Shown here one piece after another: positions 1 to 5,849 of a DNA stretch of 7,269 nt. Source of the DNA: Dehalococcoidia bacterium (lineage in GTDB: Bacteria; Chloroflexota; Dehalococcoidia; GIF9; AB-539-J10); the NCBI GenBank assembly GCA_030603265.1, contig JAUVYD010000072.1, forward strand, positions 1-7,269. Direction: 5' to 3'. The position numbers and the translations under genes were made by a program. The notes under the pieces are model-generated. The model searched no databases and was not told the DNA's origin. It worked only from the letters and a program-made list of their open reading frames with translations. The first letter of the stretch is position 1; each line of letters opens with the position of its first letter.

Positions 1-804
1 AGCGAGCTGGAGCGTACGAGGCCCACCGCTGTCAACCTGTTCACCGCACTGAACCGTATGAAAGACACGTTGCACAGGAGCGACGCTGCCGATATGACCT
101 CCACTCTGATACGGGAAGCACTTCGAATCCACGAGGAAGAGAAGCAAGCCACTGCAGCGATGAGTTCGCTTGGTGCGTCACTTGTTCCCGATGACGCCAC
201 CGTTCTGACGCATTGCAACGCAGGGATGATTGCCACCGCGGCCCACGGCACAGCCCTCGGGGTCATCATTGAGGCCTATCGGCAGGGACGCGTGGAACGT
301 GTCATCGCAACGGAAACCCGCCCCCTGCTCCAGGGCGCACGCCTCACCGTGTGGGAGCTACTGAAAGAGAGCGTGCCGGTCACGCTCATCACGGACTCGA
401 TGGTCGGCCACGTCATGCACACGCAGGATGTGGCCTGCGTCATCGTAGGCGCCGACAGGGTGGCAGCAAACGGAGATGTTGCGAACAAGATCGGCACCTA
501 CGGCATCGCAGTCCTCGCGAGGGCCCACAGAATTCCGTTCTACGTCGCGGCCCCCATCAGCACTGTCGACCTGAGCATACGGAGCGGCCAGGACATCACC
601 ATAGAGCAGCGGAGCGATGACGAGGTGACGGCGATATCCGGGCACCCTGTCGCGGCCGGAGGCAGCCAGGTGCTCAACCCATCTTTCGACGTCACTCCTC
701 ACAGCTACGTCACGGCAATCGTCACCGAACGCGGTATAATATCAATGCCCTACTCCACAGGGCTGAGAAAAGCAGCAAGCGGGTCGAGCGGAAGGAGGGA
801 CTGA
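1..804 (+). CDS. mtnA: S-methyl-5-thioribose-1-phosphate isomerase (MtnA), 5' end missing
   Basis: Cytosolic isomerase of methionine salvage that converts methylthioribose-1-phosphate to methylthioribulose-1-phosphate; the fold is shared with the eIF2B alpha/beta/delta subunits. The frame is open from base 1, where it reads RPTAVNLFTALNRM, a stretch normally about 80-90 residues into MtnA. The ATG at 58 is therefore internal and the real start lies upstream of the window. Family landmarks follow in order: THCNAG with the catalytic Cys (codon 214-216), GTALGVI, ETRPLLQGARLTVWEL, ITDSMVGHVM, then VGADRVAANGDVANKIGTYG with the catalytic Asp (codon 454-456), and the C-terminal NPSFDVTP. The 267 visible residues plus the missing part match the usual length of about 340-355. 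The Shine-Dalgarno of the next gene lies inside its last codons, so it heads or continues an operon. The Cys/Asp pair and the isomerase-type motifs argue against a ribose-1,5-bisphosphate isomerase or a plain eIF2B-like paralogue. Confidence 0.93.
   Translation, partial: SELERTRPTAVNLFTALNRMKDTLHRSDAADMTSTLIREALRIHEEEKQATAAMSSLGASLVPDDATVLTHCNAGMIATAAHGTALGVIIEAYRQGRVERVIATETRPLLQGARLTVWELLKESVPVTLITDSMVGHVMHTQDVACVIVGADRVAANGDVANKIGTYGIAVLARAHRIPFYVAAPISTVDLSIRSGQDITIEQRSDDEVTAISGHPVAAGGSQVLNPSFDVTPHSYVTAIVTERGIISMPYSTGLRKAASGSSGRRD
793..798 (+). promoter_or_regulatory. Strong ribosome binding site deciding the TTG start of the zinc-ribbon gene
   Basis: AGGAGG lies within the last codons of mtnA, seven bases before TTG at 806. 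No in-frame ATG or GTG gives the complete zinc ribbon, and the residues right after TTG (AIYEYYCPTC) are the canonical family N-terminus. The site therefore fixes the non-ATG start and implies co-expression with mtnA. Confidence 0.8.
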
Positions 805-805
805 G

Positions 806-1000
806 TTGGCAATCTACGAGTACTATTGCCCAACATGCAAGAAGGTGTTTCAGGAACAGCGCTCCATGTCCGAGTACGACAAGCCGGCTACCTGTCCTGG
901 CTGCGGAGCCGAGTCCGAGCGTCTGGTCTCGAGTTTCGCCTCCAAGATCGGCTACAACCTGCAGGTGCCGGGCAAGGAACCGTTCAGGAAGCTGGACTGA
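806..1000 (+). CDS. FmdB-type small zinc-ribbon protein
   Basis: A 64-residue protein of the FmdB/CxxC_CxxC_SSSS family. The two knuckles are Cys8-x-x-Cys11 (YYCPTC) and Cys30-x-x-Cys33 (TCPGCG), followed by the typical ERLVSSF serine-containing tail, so it should bind one zinc ion. The family was named as a putative regulator of formamidase and amidase genes, but most members have no proven role. The start is TTG at 806, supported by AGGAGG seven bases upstream and by the conserved MAIYEY N-terminus. It begins one base after the mtnA stop and ends nine bases before the next gene, so it is in the same transcription unit. Family assignment is firm; function is unknown. Confidence 0.9.
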   Translation: MAIYEYYCPTCKKVFQEQRSMSEYDKPATCPGCGAESERLVSSFASKIGYNLQVPGKEPFRKLD

Positions 1001-1009
1001 GTTCGGACA

Positions 1010-1609
1010 ATGAGCGATGACATGGACCTATCGCCCATAGCCCGGGAGCGACTGGCCCGCATAGGGGAGCTGTCTGCCACAGAGCAGCGGCAGATGCAGC
1101 AGAAGAGGGAGCTGGAGCGTGCCCTCTCGGCCTACTTCCTTGGCGACTCAGAGGTCGAGGGGCTGTGGCAGCAGCTCAAGTCCCTTTCGGAGAGCCATGG
1201 TCCCGAGGTGCCACGCACAGCCCAGACGATGATTGTCGAGACGCTGCAGCTTCAGATGAGCGAGGACGATTTCGCCAGGCGCAAAGACGCGCTGCTCGCC
1301 GTCGAGACATTGAAGGGTTCCGACAAGTACTCTGCCATTGAAATGATACTCGGCTCAATCGCGTCTCTCCGTCAGCGCTCCGATGAGACAAGACAGCAGG
1401 CGTACGACCAGATTCGAGAGCAGATCGAAGGCCAGGTGCAGGCATCTGCGGAGCAGGCGCGGATGCAGGGCGCTCTTGCCGATACCGCCGGCTCGGTGGA
1501 CGCGATAATCAAGAACAACCCCGAATGGCGTGACTTCATGATGCGCCACGATGCCGCGGGCCAGCAGACGTTTCACGACTACATCACACGTCTCACCGCA
1601 CTGCTGTAG
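1010..1609 (+). CDS. Conserved-looking helical protein of unknown function (199 aa)
   Basis: I do not recognise this protein. It is 199 residues, cytosolic (no signal peptide or membrane segment), without cysteine, and rich in Gln, Glu, Arg and Ala. Composition and heptad-like spacing suggest an almost wholly alpha-helical protein, with a charged helix at about residues 10-40, a second helical stretch at 70-100, and a long coiled-coil-like stretch at about 108-155. The C-terminus (NNPEWRDFMMRHD, about 169-181) looks like a separate small helical element. The general look recalls YlbF/YmcA-type helical proteins, but I see no diagnostic motif. The start is ATG at 1010; the upstream Shine-Dalgarno is weak, and Met5 (1022) is an alternative. 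It lies nine bases after the zinc-ribbon gene and ten before the nucleotidyltransferase, so it is part of the same operon. Confidence 0.75.
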   Translation: MSDDMDLSPIARERLARIGELSATEQRQMQQKRELERALSAYFLGDSEVEGLWQQLKSLSESHGPEVPRTAQTMIVETLQLQMSEDDFARRKDALLAVETLKGSDKYSAIEMILGSIASLRQRSDETRQQAYDQIREQIEGQVQASAEQARMQGALADTAGSVDAIIKNNPEWRDFMMRHDAAGQQTFHDYITRLTALL

Positions 1610-1619
1610 ACCGGAGGAT

Positions 1620-2355
1620 ATGCTGCCGTATCACGCGGTCATTCTAGCCTCAGGCAAGGGCTCCCGTCTCGGCGCCCTGACCAGCCACAAGCCCAAGTGC
1701 CTGCTGCCTCTCGGTTCAGAGACGATTATCGAGCGCCAGATCCGCCTTGCTGAAGAGGGCCGGCGTCCGCGCAATCACCGTCGTTGTCGGACACGGCAGC
1801 AGTTCGATCCGCAAACGACTCGGCACCACCGTGCAGATGGTTGTGAATCCGCACTACGAATCCACAGGAAACATCGCCGCGTTGTGGGAGGCCCGCTCAG
1901 CGTTCCAGGATGACACACTCATCTTGAATGGCGACCTCGTATTTGGGGAGGATATCATCACCACGCTGACGACATCCTCCGGGCCGTATTCCCTCGCCAT
2001 CGATACCGCACGGCGAAAGACAGGACACATCGGCATGTGCATCTCGGAAGCCTGCATCATCGATGTGGGCCGGCACATCACACGGGACCGCTCCGACGCC
2101 GCATTCCTCTGCGTCGGCCGAGTCACAGGAGTCGGGCTCACAGCCTTTCTTGACGCGCTCAAACACCGTGTCCGGAAACACCCGCACACCGGCTGGTCGA
2201 AAGCCTTCTTGGCCCTCGCACAGGGCGGTCAGCGCATCGAGCTGTGCGAATACTCCGGCCCATGGTTCGACGTGAACAGCGTTGCGGTCTATCGAGCAGC
2301 ACTCAGGTTCGTGACGGGGGAGACCCGCACGGATACGACGTCGCGGACAGACTAG
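1620..2355 (+). CDS. LicC-like sugar/choline-phosphate nucleotidyltransferase, broken by a +1 frameshift
   Basis: A GT-A-fold NTP transferase of the LicC / inositol-phosphate / aminoethylphosphonate cytidylyltransferase kind, which joins an NTP (probably CTP) to a phosphorylated small molecule. The N-terminal frame (ATG at 1620) reads HAVILASGKGSRLG and HKPKCLLPLG, the nucleotide-binding G-x-G-x-R-L...P-K signature. After ERQIRL (about 1748) the family sequence continues one frame on, as LKRAGVRAITVVVGHG, VVNPHYESTGNIAALWEAR, LILNGDLVF (metal-binding Asp, codon 1933) and WFDVNS. The span is 736 bases, i.e. 245 codons plus one extra base; removing it gives 244 residues, a normal family length. 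The frame break is therefore a single-base indel in an otherwise intact gene: a recent mutation or a sequence error. GGAGG lies only two bases before the ATG, which is unusually close. The substrate is not predictable. Confidence 0.82.
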
Positions 2356-3146
2356 AGTTCGTTCTTGATTCCCTGTCGAACCGTCATAGTTGTACGCATG
2401 ACTGCTGCGGCAAGAGTACCGAGGGCGAATACCATCAGCCATGCCAGTCTCGCGTTGAAGGCAAGGCCGCCGACCTCGAATCCACGAGTGAACGCGTCAA
2501 TGAGGCTCGTTACCACCACTTGCGGCAAATAGGGCAGTCCCGGCGTGACAAGCACGATGTTCGCGCCGCGCCGGAGAACCTTCATCCACGATGTGGACCG
2601 GCCAGAATGGGAGGAGTACTCGCCAGGCCGAACGTCCCATTCCCAAGCAACGGAGCGCAGCACCTGTGTGTGCGCAACCGCAAGTGAAGAGCCAAGCACC
2701 GCCCCCAGCCCTACTACCACCACATGCATCCCACCGAGTCCGCCAAACAGGCCTATCGACATACAGGCGAGAAGGTAGGGCTGCGCAAACTGGTGCGTCA
2801 TCCCCTCCAGATACGTACCTTCAGGCGAAGCTGTGTCGTTGATACGCGCCAGTTCCCCATCGACGCCGTCGAGCACAATCACGCCGTATCCGAGAAAAGC
2901 AGCGCCAATCCAGACCATCGGCTCGGGCACTGTGAAGGCAATCCCCAACCCAATCGTCAGCACTGTTCCAAGAACGGTGCATTGATTCGCGGACACGCCT
3001 GTCCTCAGGAAAACGCGTGTGACGTACGGAGATATCCGACGGGTCACATGGAGTCCCACCCAGGATGACGGACGGAGGCGCTCGTTCCGCCCTTCCATTC
3101 CACGCCGCCGCTGTTCTTCAATCGGCAGAGACATACTGGCACACAT
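2352..3146 (-). CDS. CDP-alcohol phosphatidyltransferase family membrane protein with divergent motif
   Basis: An integral membrane enzyme of 264 residues that would transfer a phosphoalcohol from a CDP-linked donor to an acceptor hydroxyl, making a phosphodiester lipid or solute. The family motif spans residues 93-118: Asp93-x-x-Asp96-Gly97-x-x-Ala100-Arg101, then Gly110-x-x-x-Glu114-x-x-x-His118. The canonical third and fourth positions are both Asp, so Glu and His here are departures. VSANQCTV (51-58) matches the usual V-S/T-x-N-x-x-T start of the catalytic region. Hydrophobic stretches near 58-73, 77-93, 122-160, 195-215 and 228-250 fit about six membrane helices. The ATG at 3146 has GGTGG four bases upstream; Met5 and Met17 are alternatives. 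It converges on the nucleotidyltransferase, the two stops sharing a CTAG. Substrates are unknown. Confidence 0.85.
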   Translation of the reverse strand: MCASMSLPIEEQRRRGMEGRNERLRPSSWVGLHVTRRISPYVTRVFLRTGVSANQCTVLGTVLTIGLGIAFTVPEPMVWIGAAFLGYGVIVLDGVDGELARINDTASPEGTYLEGMTHQFAQPYLLACMSIGLFGGLGGMHVVVVGLGAVLGSSLAVAHTQVLRSVAWEWDVRPGEYSSHSGRSTSWMKVLRRGANIVLVTPGLPYLPQVVVTSLIDAFTRGFEVGGLAFNARLAWLMVFALGTLAAAVMRTTMTVRQGIKNEL

Positions 3147-3313
3147 CGTACCACCGATGCACAGCGCGTGTATCCTCCACTGTCCAGCCGCACAGAAGTC
3201 CGGAGGTCACGACCGGGCAATCACCGAAGACGCAGCGGATAGCGGCGTCAGAAGCTGCGGCGCACCGTGGCCGACCTGACTGTGCTTCTATGCCTCCTCC
3301 CAGGAAAGACGCG

Positions 3314-3334
3314 GGGCCGTCACAAGGACGGCCC
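3314..3334. other. Perfect 8-bp stem-loop
   Basis: GGGCCGTC and GACGGCCC flank a five-base loop (ACAAG), forming a perfect GC-rich hairpin on either strand. No T-run follows directly on either side, so it is not a standard intrinsic terminator. It may be a transcript-end or regulatory structure, or part of a repeat. Confidence 0.55.
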
Positions 3335-3343
3335 GGAAGTGAT

Positions 3344-3360
3344 GCAGGCTAACCTGCTTT
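3344..3360 (+). other. Small stem-loop followed by TTT
   Basis: GCAGG, loop CTAA, CCTGC, then TTT. It has a short five-base stem with a minimal T-run on the plus strand, ten bases after the preceding hairpin. It resembles a weak terminator, but no plus-strand gene reads into it, so its role is unclear. Confidence 0.3.
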
Positions 3361-3453
3361 CATGCGCGATGCCGAGTCATGCCGATTTCGTTGTCACCCG
3401 AGCGCGGATTCCCGTACAGAAGGTCCGGCGAACCGGCATTCAGGTCTAGTCCG

Positions 3454-3480
3454 GGCGACCAGCTTGAGGAGCCGGTCGCC
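3454..3480 (-). terminator. Terminator-like hairpin after kdgK (no U-run)
   Basis: GGCGACC and GGTCGCC form a perfect 7-bp stem. Inside it, after one A/C mismatch, GCT and AGC add three pairs around a five-base loop (TGAGG). It begins 18 bases beyond the kdgK stop in the direction of transcription, where a terminator or 3'-end stabilising structure is expected. On the minus strand it is followed by CGGACTAG rather than a U-run, so intrinsic termination is uncertain. The kdgK stop TAG is followed at once by an in-frame TGA. Confidence 0.35.
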
Positions 3481-3498
3481 TGCAATATCCAGCGGTCA

Positions 3499-4482
3499 CT
3501 ACCGGCTGATTCGAGTACCGCCACCCTTGATGAGGTTCTCAAGTTCCTGCAGGGTGCACCAGTTGATGTCGCCGGGAATCGAGTGCTCGAGGGCCGAGTA
3601 GGCGTTGCCGTACTTCAACCCCTTCTCCACGTCTCCCGTGATGTAGCCGTAGAGGAATCCAGAGGAGAAAGAATCCCCCGCACCGACGCGGTCGATAATC
3701 TCCACCTCGTAGGTACGGTCCTCGTACACTTTGCCGTCCGCGTATACGATGGCAGTCCACTGGTTCTTGAGCACGCTGAGGTCGGTGCGGATGGTGATAC
3801 ACACCGCATCGAAGCCGAACCGCTCGGCCAGCTTGCGGGCCACATCCTGATAGCTGTCGCCGGTTATCTTCAGGACCTTGGCCGTATCCTCTTCCGTTGA
3901 GATGAGGACATCGACGTACTCCATGAGCGGCTCCATGCACTTGTGCGCTTCATCCTCGGTCCACAGCCGTGCACGGTAGTTAAGGTCACAGCCGACCTTG
4001 CACCCCATCTTCTTCGCAGCCTTGAGGGCTTCAATGGTGGCCTCTGCGGAGGAGGGGCTCAGTGCCGGGCTGATACCCGTCGTGTAGAACCACTTGACGT
4101 CCTTCAGGACGGTTTCCCAGTCAACTTCACCGGGCTTGATTCTGGCCATGGCCGAATTCGCCCGGTCGTAGACCACCCGGCTGGGGCGCGGTGAAGCACC
4201 GAACTCAACGAAGTAGATACCAACCCGGTCCTCCTTCGTCCAGACGATATGAGAGGTGTCGACACCTTGCTCACGGGCCTTGTTCCGGATGAGGTGACCC
4301 ATGCTGTTGTCGGTGAGTCTGGAAACCCACGCACTCTTGAGGCCCAGACGACTCACGTTGCACGCAACGCTCATCTCCGCCCCACCGGCATTCACGTCAA
4401 ATGAATATGCCTGCTCCAGCCGCCTGTAGTTCGGGGGAGAAAGCCGAACCATGGTCTCGCCAAACGTGACTACGTCATACAT
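3499..4482 (-). CDS. kdgK: 2-keto-3-deoxygluconate kinase (KdgK), PfkB/ribokinase family
   Basis: Cytosolic kinase that phosphorylates 2-keto-3-deoxygluconate (KDG) to KDPG with ATP. Its 327 residues match the family length. The PfkB landmarks are present: FGETMVRLSPP at the N-terminus, the first signature at GGAEMSVACNVSRLG (33-47) within the sugar-binding lid region, YDRANSAM (105-112), CDLNYRARLW (165-174), and the C-terminal DRVGAGDSFSSGF with the catalytic-base Asp270 in GAGD. The position of the usual NxxE motif reads STEED (195-199). The start is certain: AGGAGG lies seven bases before ATG. It follows eda by 28 bases in the same direction, so both should be on one transcript, and eda uses the KDPG made here. 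Other PfkB sugars (ribose, fructose) are less likely given the N-terminal motif and the neighbour. Confidence 0.9.
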   Translation of the reverse strand: MYDVVTFGETMVRLSPPNYRRLEQAYSFDVNAGGAEMSVACNVSRLGLKSAWVSRLTDNSMGHLIRNKAREQGVDTSHIVWTKEDRVGIYFVEFGASPRPSRVVYDRANSAMARIKPGEVDWETVLKDVKWFYTTGISPALSPSSAEATIEALKAAKKMGCKVGCDLNYRARLWTEDEAHKCMEPLMEYVDVLISTEEDTAKVLKITGDSYQDVARKLAERFGFDAVCITIRTDLSVLKNQWTAIVYADGKVYEDRTYEVEIIDRVGAGDSFSSGFLYGYITGDVEKGLKYGNAYSALEHSIPGDINWCTLQELENLIKGGGTRISR

Positions 4483-4489
4483 GACGCAT

Positions 4490-4497
4490 ACCTCCTC
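4490..4497 (-). promoter_or_regulatory. Strong ribosome binding site of kdgK
   Basis: On the minus strand this reads GAGGAGGT, seven bases from the kdgK ATG. An ATG at 4489 (out of frame) lies between the site and the start, but it is too close to be used. The site fixes the kdgK start at 4482. Confidence 0.75.
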
Positions 4498-4510
4498 AGA
4501 TTGACTTCAC

Positions 4511-5161
4511 CTAAGAACCGCGACCGACCTTCACAGCCTCGATGAACTGGCGCGCCTTCTCGCTGATGACATCGAATTTCTTCTCAGCAAGCGCCTTCTT
4601 GTCCACGAGAGCGGTAGCCACGGAGATACATGCAGCACCAGCGCGGATGAACTCGGACGCGTTGTCAAGAGTCACGCCCCCGGTCGGAGTGAGGCGAATC
4701 TGAGGCAACGGCCCCCTGATGTCCCTAAGGTACTGAGGGCCAACGACGCCTGCCGGGAATATCTTTACGATGTCGGCACCGGCGTCCCACGCCGCCAGTA
4801 TCTCGGTAGCGGTGAACGTCCCGGGTATCACCACCTTCCCGTATCGGTGGGCCATCTGAATAACGTCCACATTCAAATTCGGACTCACAATGAAATCCGC
4901 GCCAGCGAGAATCACCGTTCGCGCGGTCTCCGGGTCCAGGACGGTGCCCGCGCCAAGAAGAATATCGTCGCTCGCGGTCTTCTTGAACTCCTTTATCGCG
5001 TCGATTGCACCGGGGACGGTCATCGTTACTTCAATGGCCTTCACTCCTCCGCGCGCAACCGCACCACACACCTCCACCGCCTGCTCGGCACTTGCGACCC
5101 TCACAATCGCGATGACGCCGACATCCAGGATCCCCTGCAAATCTCTCATCAGGCTGTCCAT
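4511..5161 (-). CDS. eda: KDPG aldolase (2-dehydro-3-deoxyphosphogluconate aldolase), class I
   Basis: Cleaves KDPG to pyruvate and glyceraldehyde-3-phosphate through a Schiff base; a cytosolic TIM-barrel trimer in known members. Its 216 residues are the usual length. Visible landmarks: IVRV near the start, IEVTM with the acid-base Glu44, LGAGTVLDPE (69-78), FIVSPNLN (90-97), IPGTFTATE (112-120), the Schiff-base Lys133 in VKIFPA, and LTPTGGV for phosphate binding. At the place where the E. coli enzyme has Arg in EVTLRT this protein has EVTMTVPGA, the form I recall from Thermotoga-type enzymes. The start is ATG at 5161, with AGGAGG five to six bases upstream. It sits 28 bases before kdgK, whose product is its substrate, and 102 bases after a KdgF-like cupin. 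Confidence 0.93.
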   Translation of the reverse strand: MDSLMRDLQGILDVGVIAIVRVASAEQAVEVCGAVARGGVKAIEVTMTVPGAIDAIKEFKKTASDDILLGAGTVLDPETARTVILAGADFIVSPNLNVDVIQMAHRYGKVVIPGTFTATEILAAWDAGADIVKIFPAGVVGPQYLRDIRGPLPQIRLTPTGGVTLDNASEFIRAGAACISVATALVDKKALAEKKFDVISEKARQFIEAVKVGRGS

Positions 5162-5263
5162 CTTGCTCCTCCTGCAATTTGCTCAGTCGTATTCCGTCCG
5201 CCTGCATCATCCGGCATCAAGCGACATCGCCGCTCGAAACCCCACCACCTCCGTATGTCGAGA

Positions 5264-5662
5264 CTACTTCTGTGCAGCAATCGCCTGCTGCAGCTTCTCC
5301 TCGAAGTCCTTGCGGGCCGGCGCGAAGACCTCAATCAACTGGCATTCCTGTTCGAGTGAATTGGCTGCATGCTCTACGTCCCCGGGTATCTTCACAACCT
5401 GCCCTGCCTTCACCCGGTAGAGCTTGCCCTCAACAGCGACGTCGAGTTCCCCCTTGACGACAATCATCAGCTGCTCAGCAGGATGACTGTGGACCTTGAA
5501 GTTCGCGTTGGGCGCGAGCGTCGCGAAGCTCAGTGTTGCGTTCTTAGCTGCCACGATATGGGCTGCGGCGTCAGGCGAGAGATGCACAACAGGCACGTCC
5601 TTGTACGTGACAACACGACTGTCGTACTCTTCCTGACTGGCACGAACGAACTCGCTACTCAT
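5264..5662 (-). CDS. Small single-domain cupin, KdgF-like (possible unsaturated-uronate ketonisation enzyme)
   Basis: A 132-residue cupin beta-barrel. Cupin motif 1 is VHSHPAEQLMIVVKGELDV (57-75), with metal ligands His58, His60 and Gln64. Motif 2 is GQVVKIPGDVEHAAN (87-101), with His98. A His-His-Gln-His ligand set, the HSHPxEQ form and the ending EVFAPARKDF resemble KdgF, which opens 4,5-unsaturated uronates into the linear ketonised sugar during pectin and alginate breakdown. The neighbours eda and kdgK use the end product of that route, which supports the idea. The frame is open further upstream to 5875, but the start is placed at 5662 because GGAGG/GGGAG lies six to nine bases upstream, homology-like sequence begins there, and the extension would run into mtnP. 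Cupin fold is firm; KdgF function is inferred. Many small cupins have other roles. Confidence 0.85.
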   Translation of the reverse strand: MSSEFVRASQEEYDSRVVTYKDVPVVHLSPDAAAHIVAAKNATLSFATLAPNANFKVHSHPAEQLMIVVKGELDVAVEGKLYRVKAGQVVKIPGDVEHAANSLEQECQLIEVFAPARKDFEEKLQQAIAAQK

Positions 5663-5723
5663 GAGCTGCTCCCTCCTTCGGCCAACAGCCGTTGCGAACA
5701 TCCGCTGTCGCCCGCGAGCGTGA

Positions 5724-5732
5724 ATAATACCA
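5724..5732 (-). promoter_or_regulatory. Candidate extended -10 promoter element for the cupin-eda-kdgK unit
   Basis: On the minus strand this reads TGGTATTAT, an extended -10 (TGn plus TATTAT, five of six matches to TATAAT). It would start transcription about 55 bases before the cupin ATG. The -35 region 17 bases upstream (GGTAGG) is poor, which an extended -10 can tolerate. It is an AT-rich patch in a GC-rich gap. Confidence 0.35.
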
Positions 5733-5800
5733 CACCGGCCATACGTCCTACCGTGCGTCCACCACCTGTCCGGAGTGAGAGGCATTCCCTGTCGGCGGAC

Positions 5801-5830
5801 TTCCCACCACACACCACGACGCGATAGAAT
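5801..5830 (+). promoter_or_regulatory. Candidate promoter for mtnP
   Basis: TTCCCA (5801-5806) and TAGAAT (5825-5830) are separated by 18 bases, with four and five of six consensus matches. Transcription would begin near 5837, leaving a short leader containing AGAGG eight bases before the mtnP ATG. A separate divergent promoter is expected here because the next gene to the left is on the other strand. Confidence 0.35.
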
Positions 5831-5849
5831 TGGCCCAGAGGTACCTGAC

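Larger units (their letters stand above)
3147..3498. other. 352-base spacer without a credible gene, containing several stem-loops
   Basis: This lies between the phosphatidyltransferase start and the kdgK stop, both on the minus strand. Short frames here (for example 60-95 codons on plus) lack ribosome binding sites and family-like sequence. The half next to the phosphatidyltransferase should hold its promoter, but I could not pick convincing -35/-10 boxes. The half next to kdgK (about 3310-3485) is unusually rich in inverted repeats, listed separately. It may be a decayed dispersed repeat or a processing/termination region. Confidence 0.6.

Noticed and set aside
1747..1760. Programmed +1 frameshift, or a real TTG start at 1747
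   Set aside because: There is no stop codon, slippery codon or close upstream Shine-Dalgarno as in prfB-type recoding. A TTG start would lose the nucleotide-binding loop that is present just upstream in the other frame.
1897..2442. 181-codon minus-strand frame opposite the nucleotidyltransferase
   Set aside because: It overlaps the phosphatidyltransferase gene in another frame and has no recognisable motif.
3267..3449. Small plus-strand ORF in the 3147-3498 spacer
   Set aside because: It has no Shine-Dalgarno, passes through the hairpins, and its sequence is not protein-like; the spacer is better read as non-coding.
3310..3450. tRNA or riboswitch in the hairpin-rich spacer
   Set aside because: No seven-base anticodon loop, T-loop or known aptamer core could be found, and the structures do not precede a gene in the right orientation at close range.
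3379..3900. 173-codon plus-strand frame opposite kdgK
   Set aside because: It is the antisense shadow of the well-supported kdgK coding sequence and has no ribosome binding site.
4847..5420. 170- and 176-codon plus-strand frames opposite eda and the cupin
   Set aside because: They are shadows of GC-rich coding sequence on the other strand, with no family resemblance.
5775..5849. N-terminal extension of mtnP (25 extra residues from ATG 5775)
   Set aside because: The extension is Arg/His-rich with no family resemblance, while ATG 5850 has AGAGG at a good distance and starts directly at the conserved IGIIGGSGLY region.
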